A stretch of 64,000 nucleotides of DNA, from contig MU839843.1 of the NCBI GenBank assembly GCA_030411725.1, positions 186,001-250,000 on the forward strand. Reading direction: 5' to 3'. The notes below the pieces were generated by a model, which did not search any database, was not told where the DNA came from, and saw only the letters and a program-made list of their open reading frames with translations. Shown here one piece after another: positions 55,015-64,000 of this stretch (position 1 is the stretch's first letter; every line of letters begins with the position of its first letter). A program made the translations under genes and the position numbers. This DNA is from Echria macrotheca (taxonomy: Eukaryota > Ascomycota > Sordariomycetes > Sordariales > Schizotheciaceae).

Positions 55015-58000
55015 TCATGGTAGGTAGCTTGCTGGGTGAGCGTGTGCAGGTGTAAGAGGGTAAGGTATATAGTATTGAAGCTAAGGGGCGTCCAGGAGGC
55101 CAACTTTGTAGTTCTACCATACCCTACTTCGTAATCATAATCGCCAGCCTTCACTCGTTAGGTGCCTAGGCAGTTGGTCAGATAATGAACCCTATTGATT
55201 CGTGGATGTAACCACTGTCTGCTCCAGATGCCTTAATCTCGTCCCTTTCTCCGAGATCGAGCTGCCCGGAGACCGTACTGGAGCCCGGCCGACAAGCTGA
55301 GAGTCCTCAGCTTCTTGGAGATTTCTCTATAGGTATCTATCTTACCGTCCATCTCAGGCGCACCACGCTTCTTCGCCGTGGTGCCGAGCCCAATCTCTGA
55401 CTTGTGTGTTTCGTCACTACTGCTGATGGCTAACAATTATAAGTAGGAAGTTCCCATGTCATCATCAGTAAGGGACAAACCGCAACCGGGCGACTTTGGT
55501 TTGGGTGCCCGATCCGCCGGTCTTGGCATGCTCTCCCGGGAAAGAAAGCCCCCACACCGGCAACGGTTCGACGGAGGGGACCGACGATCAGGGCAAGCCC
55601 ATTGATCGGCGTGACGTGTCAAAAGCCGGACCGGCGTCAATCCACCATCCAGGATATCCACCGGGAGAGCGGCGAGTTTGGTGACACCGTCACACTGGAA
55701 AACTGTCAAAACGTCAAGAACAGTTCAAGCGGATAATACGCTAACAGTGAGTAAATTCGGTGACACAAGGCTCTCGGCAGTCCGATCTCCTCCGGGAGCC
55801 ATTGCGGCTTTCGGTTGGCCACCCCGCACTCAAGTCCCTTACGGTTGACTGCGCAGCGCAAAGGCAACCATTGCGATGACCCGCAGCGCTTGCTGCGCAT
55901 CGGGGCATTTTGGACATTGTCCAGCAGCCCAAGACAAGTCATCAATGCTTGCTGGCACGACGATGACGTTCGTGTCAGGGTAATAAGGTATGAGCACACA
56001 TCTGCGGGTGATCGGGGAATTCCATGTCGGACAGAAGCAGGTCTTGGCAAGCACGTCGCTCTTGTCAAAGGCTCAGGTGAGCACTCAAGGTGAAACCCAG
56101 ACTCCATTCCCGGGCGGCCAGCTCAGCCTGCCTCCCAGCGCAGCAGGGAACCACTGAGGTCACAGCCCAAGACGTGTCAACGGCCGCATTGGTCGAACAG
56201 CTCATCGCACATGGCGAAGGGCTCGGATGGGGTGGGCGGATTGGAGCCCAACCGCCGAGAGAGCCGCACTCGTCCGTCCTCAGGCTCCCCGCTGCCGCCA
56301 AGCGCGGGCCTTGTGAAGGGGGCATGACTTCGGGCACCCAGACCTTCTTCCGCTTCTCCCGGCACCAAGACCAGGCGCTCCCAAGGTGAGAGACCGAGCG
56401 GGCTGGCGGGCTCTGGGAGTCATCTGCAGGGTCGGCTGCGTGATGGCGACGGACAGGGTCGGCGATCGAAGCCGGCCGTGAGTGGCCCGTCCGGCGGGAT
56501 ATTTGTAGCCACTCGTACGGCACCCGGTGTCCGCCTCACTTTTGCACGGCGAGTTAGGGCCAATCAAGCCGGCTGTGACAGCCCCCGCAGCAGCGAGCAC
56601 TCCTTTTGCCAGCAAGGCGATGACTGTGGGACCATCAATTACCAATAGCCAGAGATGACACCTTGCTTGTCTCTCCATTTAGCGTGCAGCAGCCTGCTGG
56701 ACCGGCACTGCGTGCCTTGGACAAATCATGGAGGCCAAGGGAGGGAGCCTCCGGGCCTTACGGCTTTCAGGCCGTTGTCGGAATGGTGTCTGGGTGTCTT
56801 GTCTGGGTGTCTTGCTGCCGCAACCCGTCGTCTCTCCTTGCTGACCATTTCGAAGGGCCTCGACTTCGCTCCGGGAGGGCAATGAACAAGAGCGTTGGAG
56901 CCGGTGCCCAACACACACAAAGTCGTCCCATTGGGCCACGACTGTCGAATTGGACGACTGGCAATGCAATCCTGTCCCAAAACGAAGGGTCGAAGTCACC
57001 CCGCAAAATCGGCCAGCAATTGCCAATTGAGTCAATTCGCGGGGGAGGGGCAGAGGCTCGGGGAAGGAAAGACCCTGACCCGCAACAAGAACACTGCAGT
57101 CTTCCGTACTTCGCCAGAAAAAGAAACCGAAACTGACGCAAAGACTGGAAGCAAACATGGCAGGAATCGCTGTTGCTGCTGGAGCCCACCCACCTTCGAT
57201 TCCGCCAAAAGCAATTCGGCGTGTTCTTCACACCCATCCCGATGCAACCGGTTGGGCCACTCACAATTCGATCGCCCGCTTTGTAGCTCGCGAACCTCCA
57301 TTCTGCCCCAGAATGCGCTAGCCAACGCATCGGTAGGGGGAAAACGTCAGCAGCCGCTCAGCGCCTGTTGGACCACCATCCGCGGCGCCATCACTCGTCA
57401 CTGTCGCATCCCACGCACCACTCTCGCCGTCAGGCCATCAGGCCAACCCCAAAGCTCGGGGCATCACCCTTTCGACCTCAGGCAGCAATTGCGCTGGCCG
57501 GCCAGGGACCATTTCCGTGCCGATGAGTCCGCCAGCCAATGACGTCCCGGGTCCGATGCGGCAGCAGCAGCGCCCGTCTCTGCCGGGCACAGCGCTCCTC
57601 CCCTTGCCCTTGATCCCTCATGTCGGCAACCCACATGTCGGCATCATGTTTAGATCCGCGACCAAGGGATCTGTGTTTTCGACGCTTGCAGACATGGAAC
57701 GTGGTGGATCGGGCCTGGCAACCCGCTAATCGGAAGCGATCACGGTCCCAGAGCTGTCTTCCAAGGTGCCACAGCAGGGAGGCCAGATTCGTCACTCAGG
57801 CCCGCTGTTCCCCGTTCTCACAGGCCGAGAGATGGCGATGGTCGGGGCAATCCGGCGTGGTTGCGGCAGTGCCTCGCGCAAGCAACGCTAGCGGCCACGG
57901 CACCCCTGCGGCCGACATCAACCGTTGATCCTTGGGCAAAAAGGGCATGACCACCCAGAAGCAGGCGTCGGTGTGGTCTGGCGTGGGTGTCACCCTCCAC

Positions 58001-58479
58001 GACGACAAGTAGCCCATCCAGATTGCAGACGCTCCCCATATTCTCATCCCACCATCTTCCATCTGGTGTACTTGCTCGTGCAGCTTGCATATCGACCTAA
58101 CCTAGCTCCGCCGACACTCGTGCCAGCGCCATCGTCAGAGAAGCCGGCTTGGGCCTGCTCGACTGTGCGACTGCGTGTGCATCTCGAAGCCTCGTGGACA
58201 CGACTGGATAAATATCATTTGTCCGCCTTCGGGCTTCCAATCCGTTCTTGTTCCTTTTCGCAACCCACTTTTTCGCCATCGTCTGTTTTGCTGCAGCGAC
58301 CTGGCTTGACTCATCGAGACCGGCTGTTGACAGGACACAACAGCCTTCCTTACGGCCCCCGAGCCATTTTATGCCCCCGCCTGGCCAGAACCAAGGCTGC
58401 CACGCTCACCAAGTGCGCTTCATTCTGCGTGTTTGCGCGATTATTCTTTTTCCCCGCCCCATCATTTTGTTTGATCAAC
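55015..58479. other. 3.4-kb gene-poor stretch leading into the C2H2 regulator
   Basis: No family-level coding sequence was found in either strand. A direct repeat of 'TGTCTGGGTGTCT' occurs near 56785-56815. The last part (57925-58479) is stop-free and in frame with the downstream gene but has no ATG, so it is read as a leader. Long upstream regions of this type often carry developmental control. Confidence 0.45.
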
Positions 58480-60783
58480 ATGAGCCAAACGGGCTTTGAT
58501 ATGCACCGAGTCCAGCAACTCAGAGACCGGCTGCGGAAGAACGAGGAGGAGAAGCGCGCCCTCAAGGCGGAGCTGGACCGGGCTCAGTCGTCCGTTTCGG
58601 CCGCCGCCGGGAGCGCCGCCCTCGGCCTCGACTCCGTCGCCGGCGACTACCATGTCTCCGCGTCGCGCTCGCTTCTCAAGGACAGCGACCGCTCGAGGAG
58701 CAACATGGTCCCGCGCACCGCTGCCGCCGTCATCGGGCTTAAAACTGAGCACGCTCAGATGGTAAGTCCTGTCACCCGGCGTCCCGGCCCCGGCAGCCCC
58801 CACTTACACGCGTCGCAGGACCAAGCCCGACCCATGAAACGGTCCAAGACGAACCACTCGGCCGGCCCCTCCACGACAGAGCCGATGCTGCGCTCAAATT
58901 CAACCGCCTCGGCCGGCCTGGCCGCAAGGTCGGGTCTCGGCCGATCCAGCATTCCCAGTCTCGCAACGGCCGCTCGGCCTCCCATGCCTCCCATGGGCCG
59001 CAACAGCCTCCCGTCCGCCAGCTCGGGTTTCATGGATATGCTCTTCACTCCCAACTTCCAACAACCCATGCACGCCCCATTTCAAGAAACCTCATTCTCG
59101 AATGAGCGATTCCAATTGACAGACGGTCTCATGGCGGGGCCTGGCAAGGAAATGGACCCAGGTGAATATCTTCGCGGCGCTATGGAGATGGATGACGAGT
59201 TCAAGTCGTCGCCCATGGTTATCCCCGGTCTCCTCTCACCGAATGGCGCCACTCAATTTCCCACTGCCTCGGGCGTCCCGTCAACATGCGGATCGATGAC
59301 ATCCGCCCCTACCCTGGAGGCATCGACTGCGCCCATGTCGAGATCCAACAGCGCTCTGTTCGACCAGTTCGAGATGGTGCGTATCCAGTCGCAGCATTCC
59401 GCCCAAGGACACGGCAGACACGATAGCGTCGGTAACGCTCAACATTCGATGCACACATCCATCGGAAGCAAACAACCCGCCAATTCATCAACGTGGTCTC
59501 CCGATGGTCTGTCGAACCCCTTCGCCAATGCCCACCCGGCCTCGGCTCTGACGGATGCTCTGATGCGCCAGCACGACCATACCATGGAAAAGTCAGAGTC
59601 TCAGTCAAGCAACTCATCCTCGTCCTCGGCCGAGCCCGACTTCAACTCGCCCTTCCTTGTCCAGCACCTGTCCATGGAGCGGTCCGCTTCCAAGAACAGC
59701 ACAACGTCAAACGCGTCGCTTAAGTATCGAGCCAAGGAAGCCCTCGCCCGTCAAAATGTCAACGCTAAGTCGCGCCACTTGCAGCCCAAGCCAGCAGCCG
59801 ATGCCGCCAAGAAGGAGCCCTCAGATTCCAGCTCGACAAAGGGCAAGGACGGCAAAGCCGTCATCTCGAAAGCCAAGTATGAGCGTCCCAAGCATCCCAA
59901 GGTTATGTGCCATCAGTGCAATGAGAATCCAGAAGGCTTCAGAGGCGAGCACGAGCTCCGCCGCCACACCGAGGCTAAGCACAAGGCAACGGTTCGCAAA
60001 TGGGTGTGCCGCGACCCGGATGCTGCCGGAATCCCCCACTCAGTGACGGCTACCAAGCCTCTGGACGACTGCAAGCACTGCCAGGGGCAAAAGCTGTATG
60101 GCGCCTACTACAATGCAGCTGCCCACCTGAGGCGCACGCACTTCAAGATCAAATCGGCAAAGAAGGGACTTGGGTCCAAGAATGGGTCCAAAGGATCTGG
60201 CTCAAACAACGGCGGCGATGAGAAGAGGGGAGGCAAGGGAGGCGGAGACTGGCCGCCCATGAGCGAGCTCAAGCACTGGATGGTTGAAGTAACGGTCCCC
60301 ATGGACCAGGGGGAGAACCTCGTCTCCGACGCCCTAGACATGGTTGCACAGATGGACCGTGAAGATCTTGACGGCGGTGTCTACGATGGCCCGTACGACA
60401 TGGCTTTCACAGCGGTTGGCAGCGGGTTCCCCGTCGACCCCCTCCAGGGGGTTGACCCGTCCTTTCAGAGTCTCCAAGGAGAACTGGCACCCACAGCAGA
60501 CATGTTCAGTCTCGACAACATCTACCAGACTTCAGCGTTGGGCAGTGCGGCTATCTCGTCGGCCAATTTCGACTACTGCAGCTCTTCGGAACCACAACAC
60601 CAGCAACTGGCATCGTCCATGATGAGTCTCGACAGCCAATACACGTCACCAGTGTCTTCGACCGCCACCCTCACTCAGACTGGGTTATTTAACGATCATA
60701 TGCTTTCCGCAGGTCCGATGCACGTTCGCGACGACCTCCATGATATGCCGTTCGAGTTGGCTTTTGCCCATGGCGGGCATTGA
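58480..60783 (+). CDS. C2H2-type zinc-finger transcription regulator
   Basis: Start at 58480 (MSQTGFDMHRVQQL) is the first ATG in frame. A 57-bp intron at 58762-58818 (GTAAGT, CTTAC branch site, CGCAG) is a multiple of three without stops, so unspliced translation also stays open; splicing gives 748 residues. A short coiled coil (RDRLRKNEEEKRALKAELD) opens the protein, then long Ser/Pro/Met-rich disordered stretches. Around residues 456-535 lies an atypical double finger: MCHQCNENPEGFRGEHELRR with RRHTEAKH, then KWVCRD...CKHCQGQKLYGAYYNAAAHL with RRTHF. This finger pair is conserved in a family of Pezizomycotina regulators. The C-terminus is acidic and Gln/Ser-rich, as in activation domains. 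It is probably nuclear; the targets are unknown. Confidence 0.82.
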   Translation: MSQTGFDMHRVQQLRDRLRKNEEEKRALKAELDRAQSSVSAAAGSAALGLDSVAGDYHVSASRSLLKDSDRSRSNMVPRTAAAVIGLKTEHAQMVSPVTRRPGPGSPHLHASQDQARPMKRSKTNHSAGPSTTEPMLRSNSTASAGLAARSGLGRSSIPSLATAARPPMPPMGRNSLPSASSGFMDMLFTPNFQQPMHAPFQETSFSNERFQLTDGLMAGPGKEMDPGEYLRGAMEMDDEFKSSPMVIPGLLSPNGATQFPTASGVPSTCGSMTSAPTLEASTAPMSRSNSALFDQFEMVRIQSQHSAQGHGRHDSVGNAQHSMHTSIGSKQPANSSTWSPDGLSNPFANAHPASALTDALMRQHDHTMEKSESQSSNSSSSSAEPDFNSPFLVQHLSMERSASKNSTTSNASLKYRAKEALARQNVNAKSRHLQPKPAADAAKKEPSDSSSTKGKDGKAVISKAKYERPKHPKVMCHQCNENPEGFRGEHELRRHTEAKHKATVRKWVCRDPDAAGIPHSVTATKPLDDCKHCQGQKLYGAYYNAAAHLRRTHFKIKSAKKGLGSKNGSKGSGSNNGGDEKRGGKGGGDWPPMSELKHWMVEVTVPMDQGENLVSDALDMVAQMDREDLDGGVYDGPYDMAFTAVGSGFPVDPLQGVDPSFQSLQGELAPTADMFSLDNIYQTSALGSAAISSANFDYCSSSEPQHQQLASSMMSLDSQYTSPVSSTATLTQTGLFNDHMLSAGPMHVRDDLHDMPFELAFAHGGH

Positions 60784-62088
60784 TGCTGTCACGACCTATC
60801 TCGTTTTTGACTTTTTTCTCTGGCGTATCTACACTTGGCTTCCACGTTAAAGACTTTCATCTCGTCACCGTATTCTCGATATATCTCCTTGCATTTCATT
60901 CCTATCATTTGCTGTTCGGGGCACGGGAATAGCGAAAGCTTCCCCCGTCGACTCCGCTTCGCCCACCCTCGAGCAGCAGGACCACAGCGATGACGGGAAA
61001 CCGGAAATCGCTGTGGCTCATTGTTCGAAAGATTCTCTCCTTGTCGCTATCTCCTCGGTCTCGATATCTATTGTCACTTTTCCATTTTCCCTTACATAGT
61101 CGGTGGGGATACGTTACTCGGCCCAGCCCGAGGCTCCGGCGGAGCTTGCGTGAGGGTGAAACCCATGCAAGATGCCCGAGCCTATTGGGTGGAGCCGAGT
61201 GTACATTATTACAACGTTTCGGAAACCGATCAGTGGTTTTCGCTGGCTGGCTCTTGGCTCTCGAAGAGGGTGCAGCAGAGGAGTTTGACAGTATCCTCGC
61301 GAGGAAAAGAGCCATCCTGGCATTGCGACCAAAAAGTGTTTTTGGAACCTGTACATACTTGGCGCGCGTCTTTTCGGCGAGGCGTTGGCGCGCATTTCAC
61401 GAGTTATGACGGCATGACATCATTGGCGTTATTCATTTTCTGTATAAAGAGGAAGGGTTTCTAGAGCGGTATATCGGGTGTTGGTTGATGCAGGGACGCG
61501 AAAAGGGGGGTGATGATTATGAGGCGTTTTGTTCTTTTCATTTCAGGGATCATTGGGACTATCATGGGCGGCATCTAAAATCATGGCTGGACCATACGTA
61601 TTGATAGTGATGGGATATGGGGGGCCGATACGTGGCGGTCCTTGAGTATATATTAATGTATAAATGAACTGGAGGACTCGATTCTCCGATGTTGATGAGA
61701 AGTATGTTCATCTGTGGTAGAAATAGTACATTCGTATGTGTTTCTATCTGCCTAATTCGTCCATGTGTGGTACATGTATCGGTGTGGTCGCACGGTGGGA
61801 AGAAGTACAGGTCATACAAGTCAGCATCCGAGAGCTACAACTTTGATACCAGACTTTGATAGAGGACGAAACTAAGTAGCCAGATCCGGTAACGGCGATG
61901 ACCTCACTTTCACGTTTCCAAGGTTCATGACAAGTATGATTTGTTGCGGAGATAGTCACGTCTGCCCTGTCTGCATATGGCTGCTGGAAGAGGCTGTGTC
62001 CACATCAGGCTGTGATGGTGACTGACTGGATGATACCAAGCACTGGCCTGAACATGAATGTCCGGGGTCGTTTTAAGTCATATCCTCC
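60784..62088. other. 3' region of the C2H2 gene, no gene seen
   Basis: Pyrimidine-rich 3' UTR sequence follows the stop codon. Frames at 60990-61464 have no family features. Confidence 0.45.
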
Positions 62089-63970
62089 TCTGGAGTCTGC
62101 GGATGTCGAAAATGCAGTGATTGTCTTGACCGCCTCTTCAACGGGGAGGAACGGCTTTTTTGGAGTAGGGAGGGTGCGGACATCAGAATGCGGGTGGGGG
62201 TTGATGGGCTCCTCTGAGGTAGAAATTGCAATGATTTGAGCGGGGGGTGACAGGCAACCTTGACACGGGAGGCTGTTTCTAGGACTTATGACTGGTTCGC
62301 TATACGGGACCTTCACACAGCTTGTTTCTAGGCACCCGTCGGACGATGGGTAGGGAGGGTCTGAGGTTGATGGCCTCTGCTGATGTAGAAAATACAGTGG
62401 TTGATATCAAGCAGCATCCCTCCTATCCCTCCCTGGATGGGGTGGAAGGGTTTGATAAATGGGCAGTCTATTAGGCAGACAGTCAGAAATGTTTCTCGGC
62501 CTCGTTTCCCATTCGAGCTCTTGACATATGTAACTGGTTTGCTGGTTAACGGTCTTTCGCACATGTAGGCATTGAGTCGTATGATCTTGTACAATACACA
62601 GTGATGCAATCCCGGGTCATCTACTCGATTATGAGGGGCGCTTTAACTCTTTTGTTCTGGTGGATATGGGGATAGGGACGAGTGCATGCTGATACCGAGA
62701 TGGGTACAACTTGGGGTCCGGAAGATGTGAGCTACACAGACCGTTATACGGAGCCAGTAAGATATGGGAAGGAAGCTATCGACAGTGATGTATCCATCGG
62801 TTATGCTGGGCGTTCGTTTAGGACCTGATATGAGTCTTAACTTATTATTACGCAAGTAAACAACCTGTGACCCTTTTTCGACGTTGAATATAAATGGGGA
62901 TGGTGAAGCGCTGGCTGTGCGAGGTTCAACAACTCCTCTAAAGATGTCGAAATTGCAGTTATTCGACGGTACAGCCACTCAGCAGTGGTTGTTTAACCGA
63001 AAGGATGCTGGTTTCGCTGTCCTGCATCTTCACCCAACATGTCCTCTCGCAGGGCCGAATTTGCAGTCTGATGAGACCTACGACTCGTTCGTTGCGCGGT
63101 ACCTTCACTCATAACGCGCTTTTTGAGTGGGTGCGGGTGGAGTTTGATGGCCTATTCCGAAGTAGAAATTGCACTGATGGCATGGGTATTTCTCTTTCCT
63201 TCCAGAAGGGGACTGGACTGCATCCGCCTCATCCTCAAGCGGCAAATCATGTCGTGTCTTCATAGGTACTCTTCATACAACATGTCCTCCGGCGATGTAG
63301 AGATTGCAGTAATTGTTGTCGGGCAGCGTCCTCCCTGAGGGATAGAAAGGAATTCGATGTAGCTGGGCACTCTTTTTCAGCGGTTAGCTGGGCTGACCCT
63401 GAATGTTTTGCTGGCTTTCCTGTTGACATCCTTTTCTCTTGGGTTGGTGTTGCTACCGAATCAACTATCTCAACGCGCAAGTAGGGACTTCCTCGTGTCC
63501 GTTAATGCATAGGGATGCAATACGGGGTGATTCGAGTCATACTGGTAAAGAGAATGTCTTCGACTTCTACAGGATCGGCATGTCTGGAGATCGCCAAGAA
63601 ATCCACGTCGATATCTGGCACAAGTGCAACTTGTGCCAGGAAGATGCGAGCCAAACACACACCTGTATGGAACATCGACTACGTGTGAGAACGGAAGCTA
63701 TTCGCCAACGGTATATTGGGTTCCCTGTCCTGCAGCCTGGTATGATGATGCGCTCGATCTGCGACGGTTATTCAACTCCTCTAGCGATGTCGGAATTGCA
63801 GTGAGTTTCGAGGGAGCCTCTCAGTGCCGAGAACGCGAGAGAACGCTCGCCAACGACCGTGATTGGCTTAAGTGTGCCGTGCGGTATTTACTAGCGCCCG
63901 AAACGAGGTTCTGAGTGGGCACTGATCGAGTTTCATGGCCTCTTCCGACCTAGAAATTGCAGTGTCGAGG
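62089..63970 (+). repeat. Array of degenerate short repeats, core ATGTAGAAATTGCAGTGATT
   Basis: Eight same-orientation copies of a 21-bp core occur at 62102, 62216, 62382, 62943, 63159, 63294, 63786 and 63947 (first base), and a weak ninth at 63052. The best copies differ from consensus at one to four positions. Some cores share upstream words of the type GAGTTTGATGGCCTCTTCC (62382, 63159, 63947), others CAACATGTCCTCC or TTCAACTCCTCT (62943, 63294, 63786), so the true unit is longer (about 40-60 bp) and of two subtypes. Read in one frame the core gives DVEIAVI-like peptides, and five cores (62382 through 63786, excluding the weak one) share the same reading frame. No gene is evident and the array may continue past the window edge. 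Confidence 0.6.
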
Positions 63971-64000
63971 CGTTTTTGATAACAGCGCAGGATTGTCATA

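Noticed and set aside
57925..58479. N-terminal extension of the C2H2 protein by 185 residues
   Set aside because: The open frame has no ATG before 58480 and its composition is unlike the rest of the protein.
61715..61735. Further copy of the right-edge repeat core
   Set aside because: Only about half of the core positions match, close to background.
1..64000. CRISPR arrays, insertion sequences, operons or bacterial-type features
   Set aside because: No regularly spaced repeats and no transposase were seen; introns and gene families show a fungal nuclear genome.

Overview
This window is nuclear DNA from a filamentous ascomycete (Pezizomycotina). The class Sordariomycetes is likely but unproven. 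The evidence is short GT-AG introns of about 45-180 bp, one intronless tRNA, and gene families largely confined to these fungi: HET and HeLo allorecognition domains, Zn(II)2Cys6 regulators, a DMATS-type prenyltransferase, an NPS6/SidD-type siderophore synthetase and a LaeA-like methyltransferase. Exon boundaries were deduced by hand from splice consensus plus reading-frame continuity.

Left third (1-24 kb) is accessory in character. It starts with the 3' end of a LaeA-like methyltransferase. Next come a HeLo-domain protein, a STAND N-terminal-domain protein with an apparent one-base frameshift, a CorA-like fragment, a Zn2Cys6 regulator, and a HET-ankyrin protein with a second apparent one-base frameshift. 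Then follow an NmrA-like protein, a membrane-anchored SDR, a small hypothetical gene, an intact DMATS aromatic prenyltransferase, a tRNA-Met(CAT), a decayed cysteine-rich gene and a secreted tyrosinase. The methyltransferase, Zn2Cys6 factor, NmrA, SDR, DMATS and tyrosinase could form a loose prenylated-metabolite locus, but no backbone gene is visible.

Middle (24-35 kb) is mixed: a centrosomin-motif (CM1) coiled-coil protein, an SDR with a possible mitochondrial presequence, a divergent Snu13/L7Ae-family protein recovered as a two-exon gene, a small diverged tandem duplication, and an AYR1-like SDR.

The best-defined system lies at 35.5-49.1 kb. It holds an NPS6/SidD-type NRPS (A-T-C-degenerate A-T-C), a GNAT acetyltransferase and a full ABCB-type exporter. 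The two intergenic regions among these genes contain six perfect ATCWGATAA sites, the motif of SreA/Urbs1-type iron GATA repressors. This fits an iron-repressed extracellular siderophore unit of synthesis, acetylation and export. The NRPS and GNAT genes are divergent; the ABC gene follows the GNAT.

Right part (50-64 kb) has a Yos9/OS-9 ER lectin ending in RDEL, a HET-domain protein, a 3.4 kb gene-poor stretch leading into a C2H2 regulator, and a terminal gene-free region. That last region carries at least eight degenerate, same-orientation copies of a short motif (ATGTAGAAATTGCAGTGATT-like) that no named feature explains.
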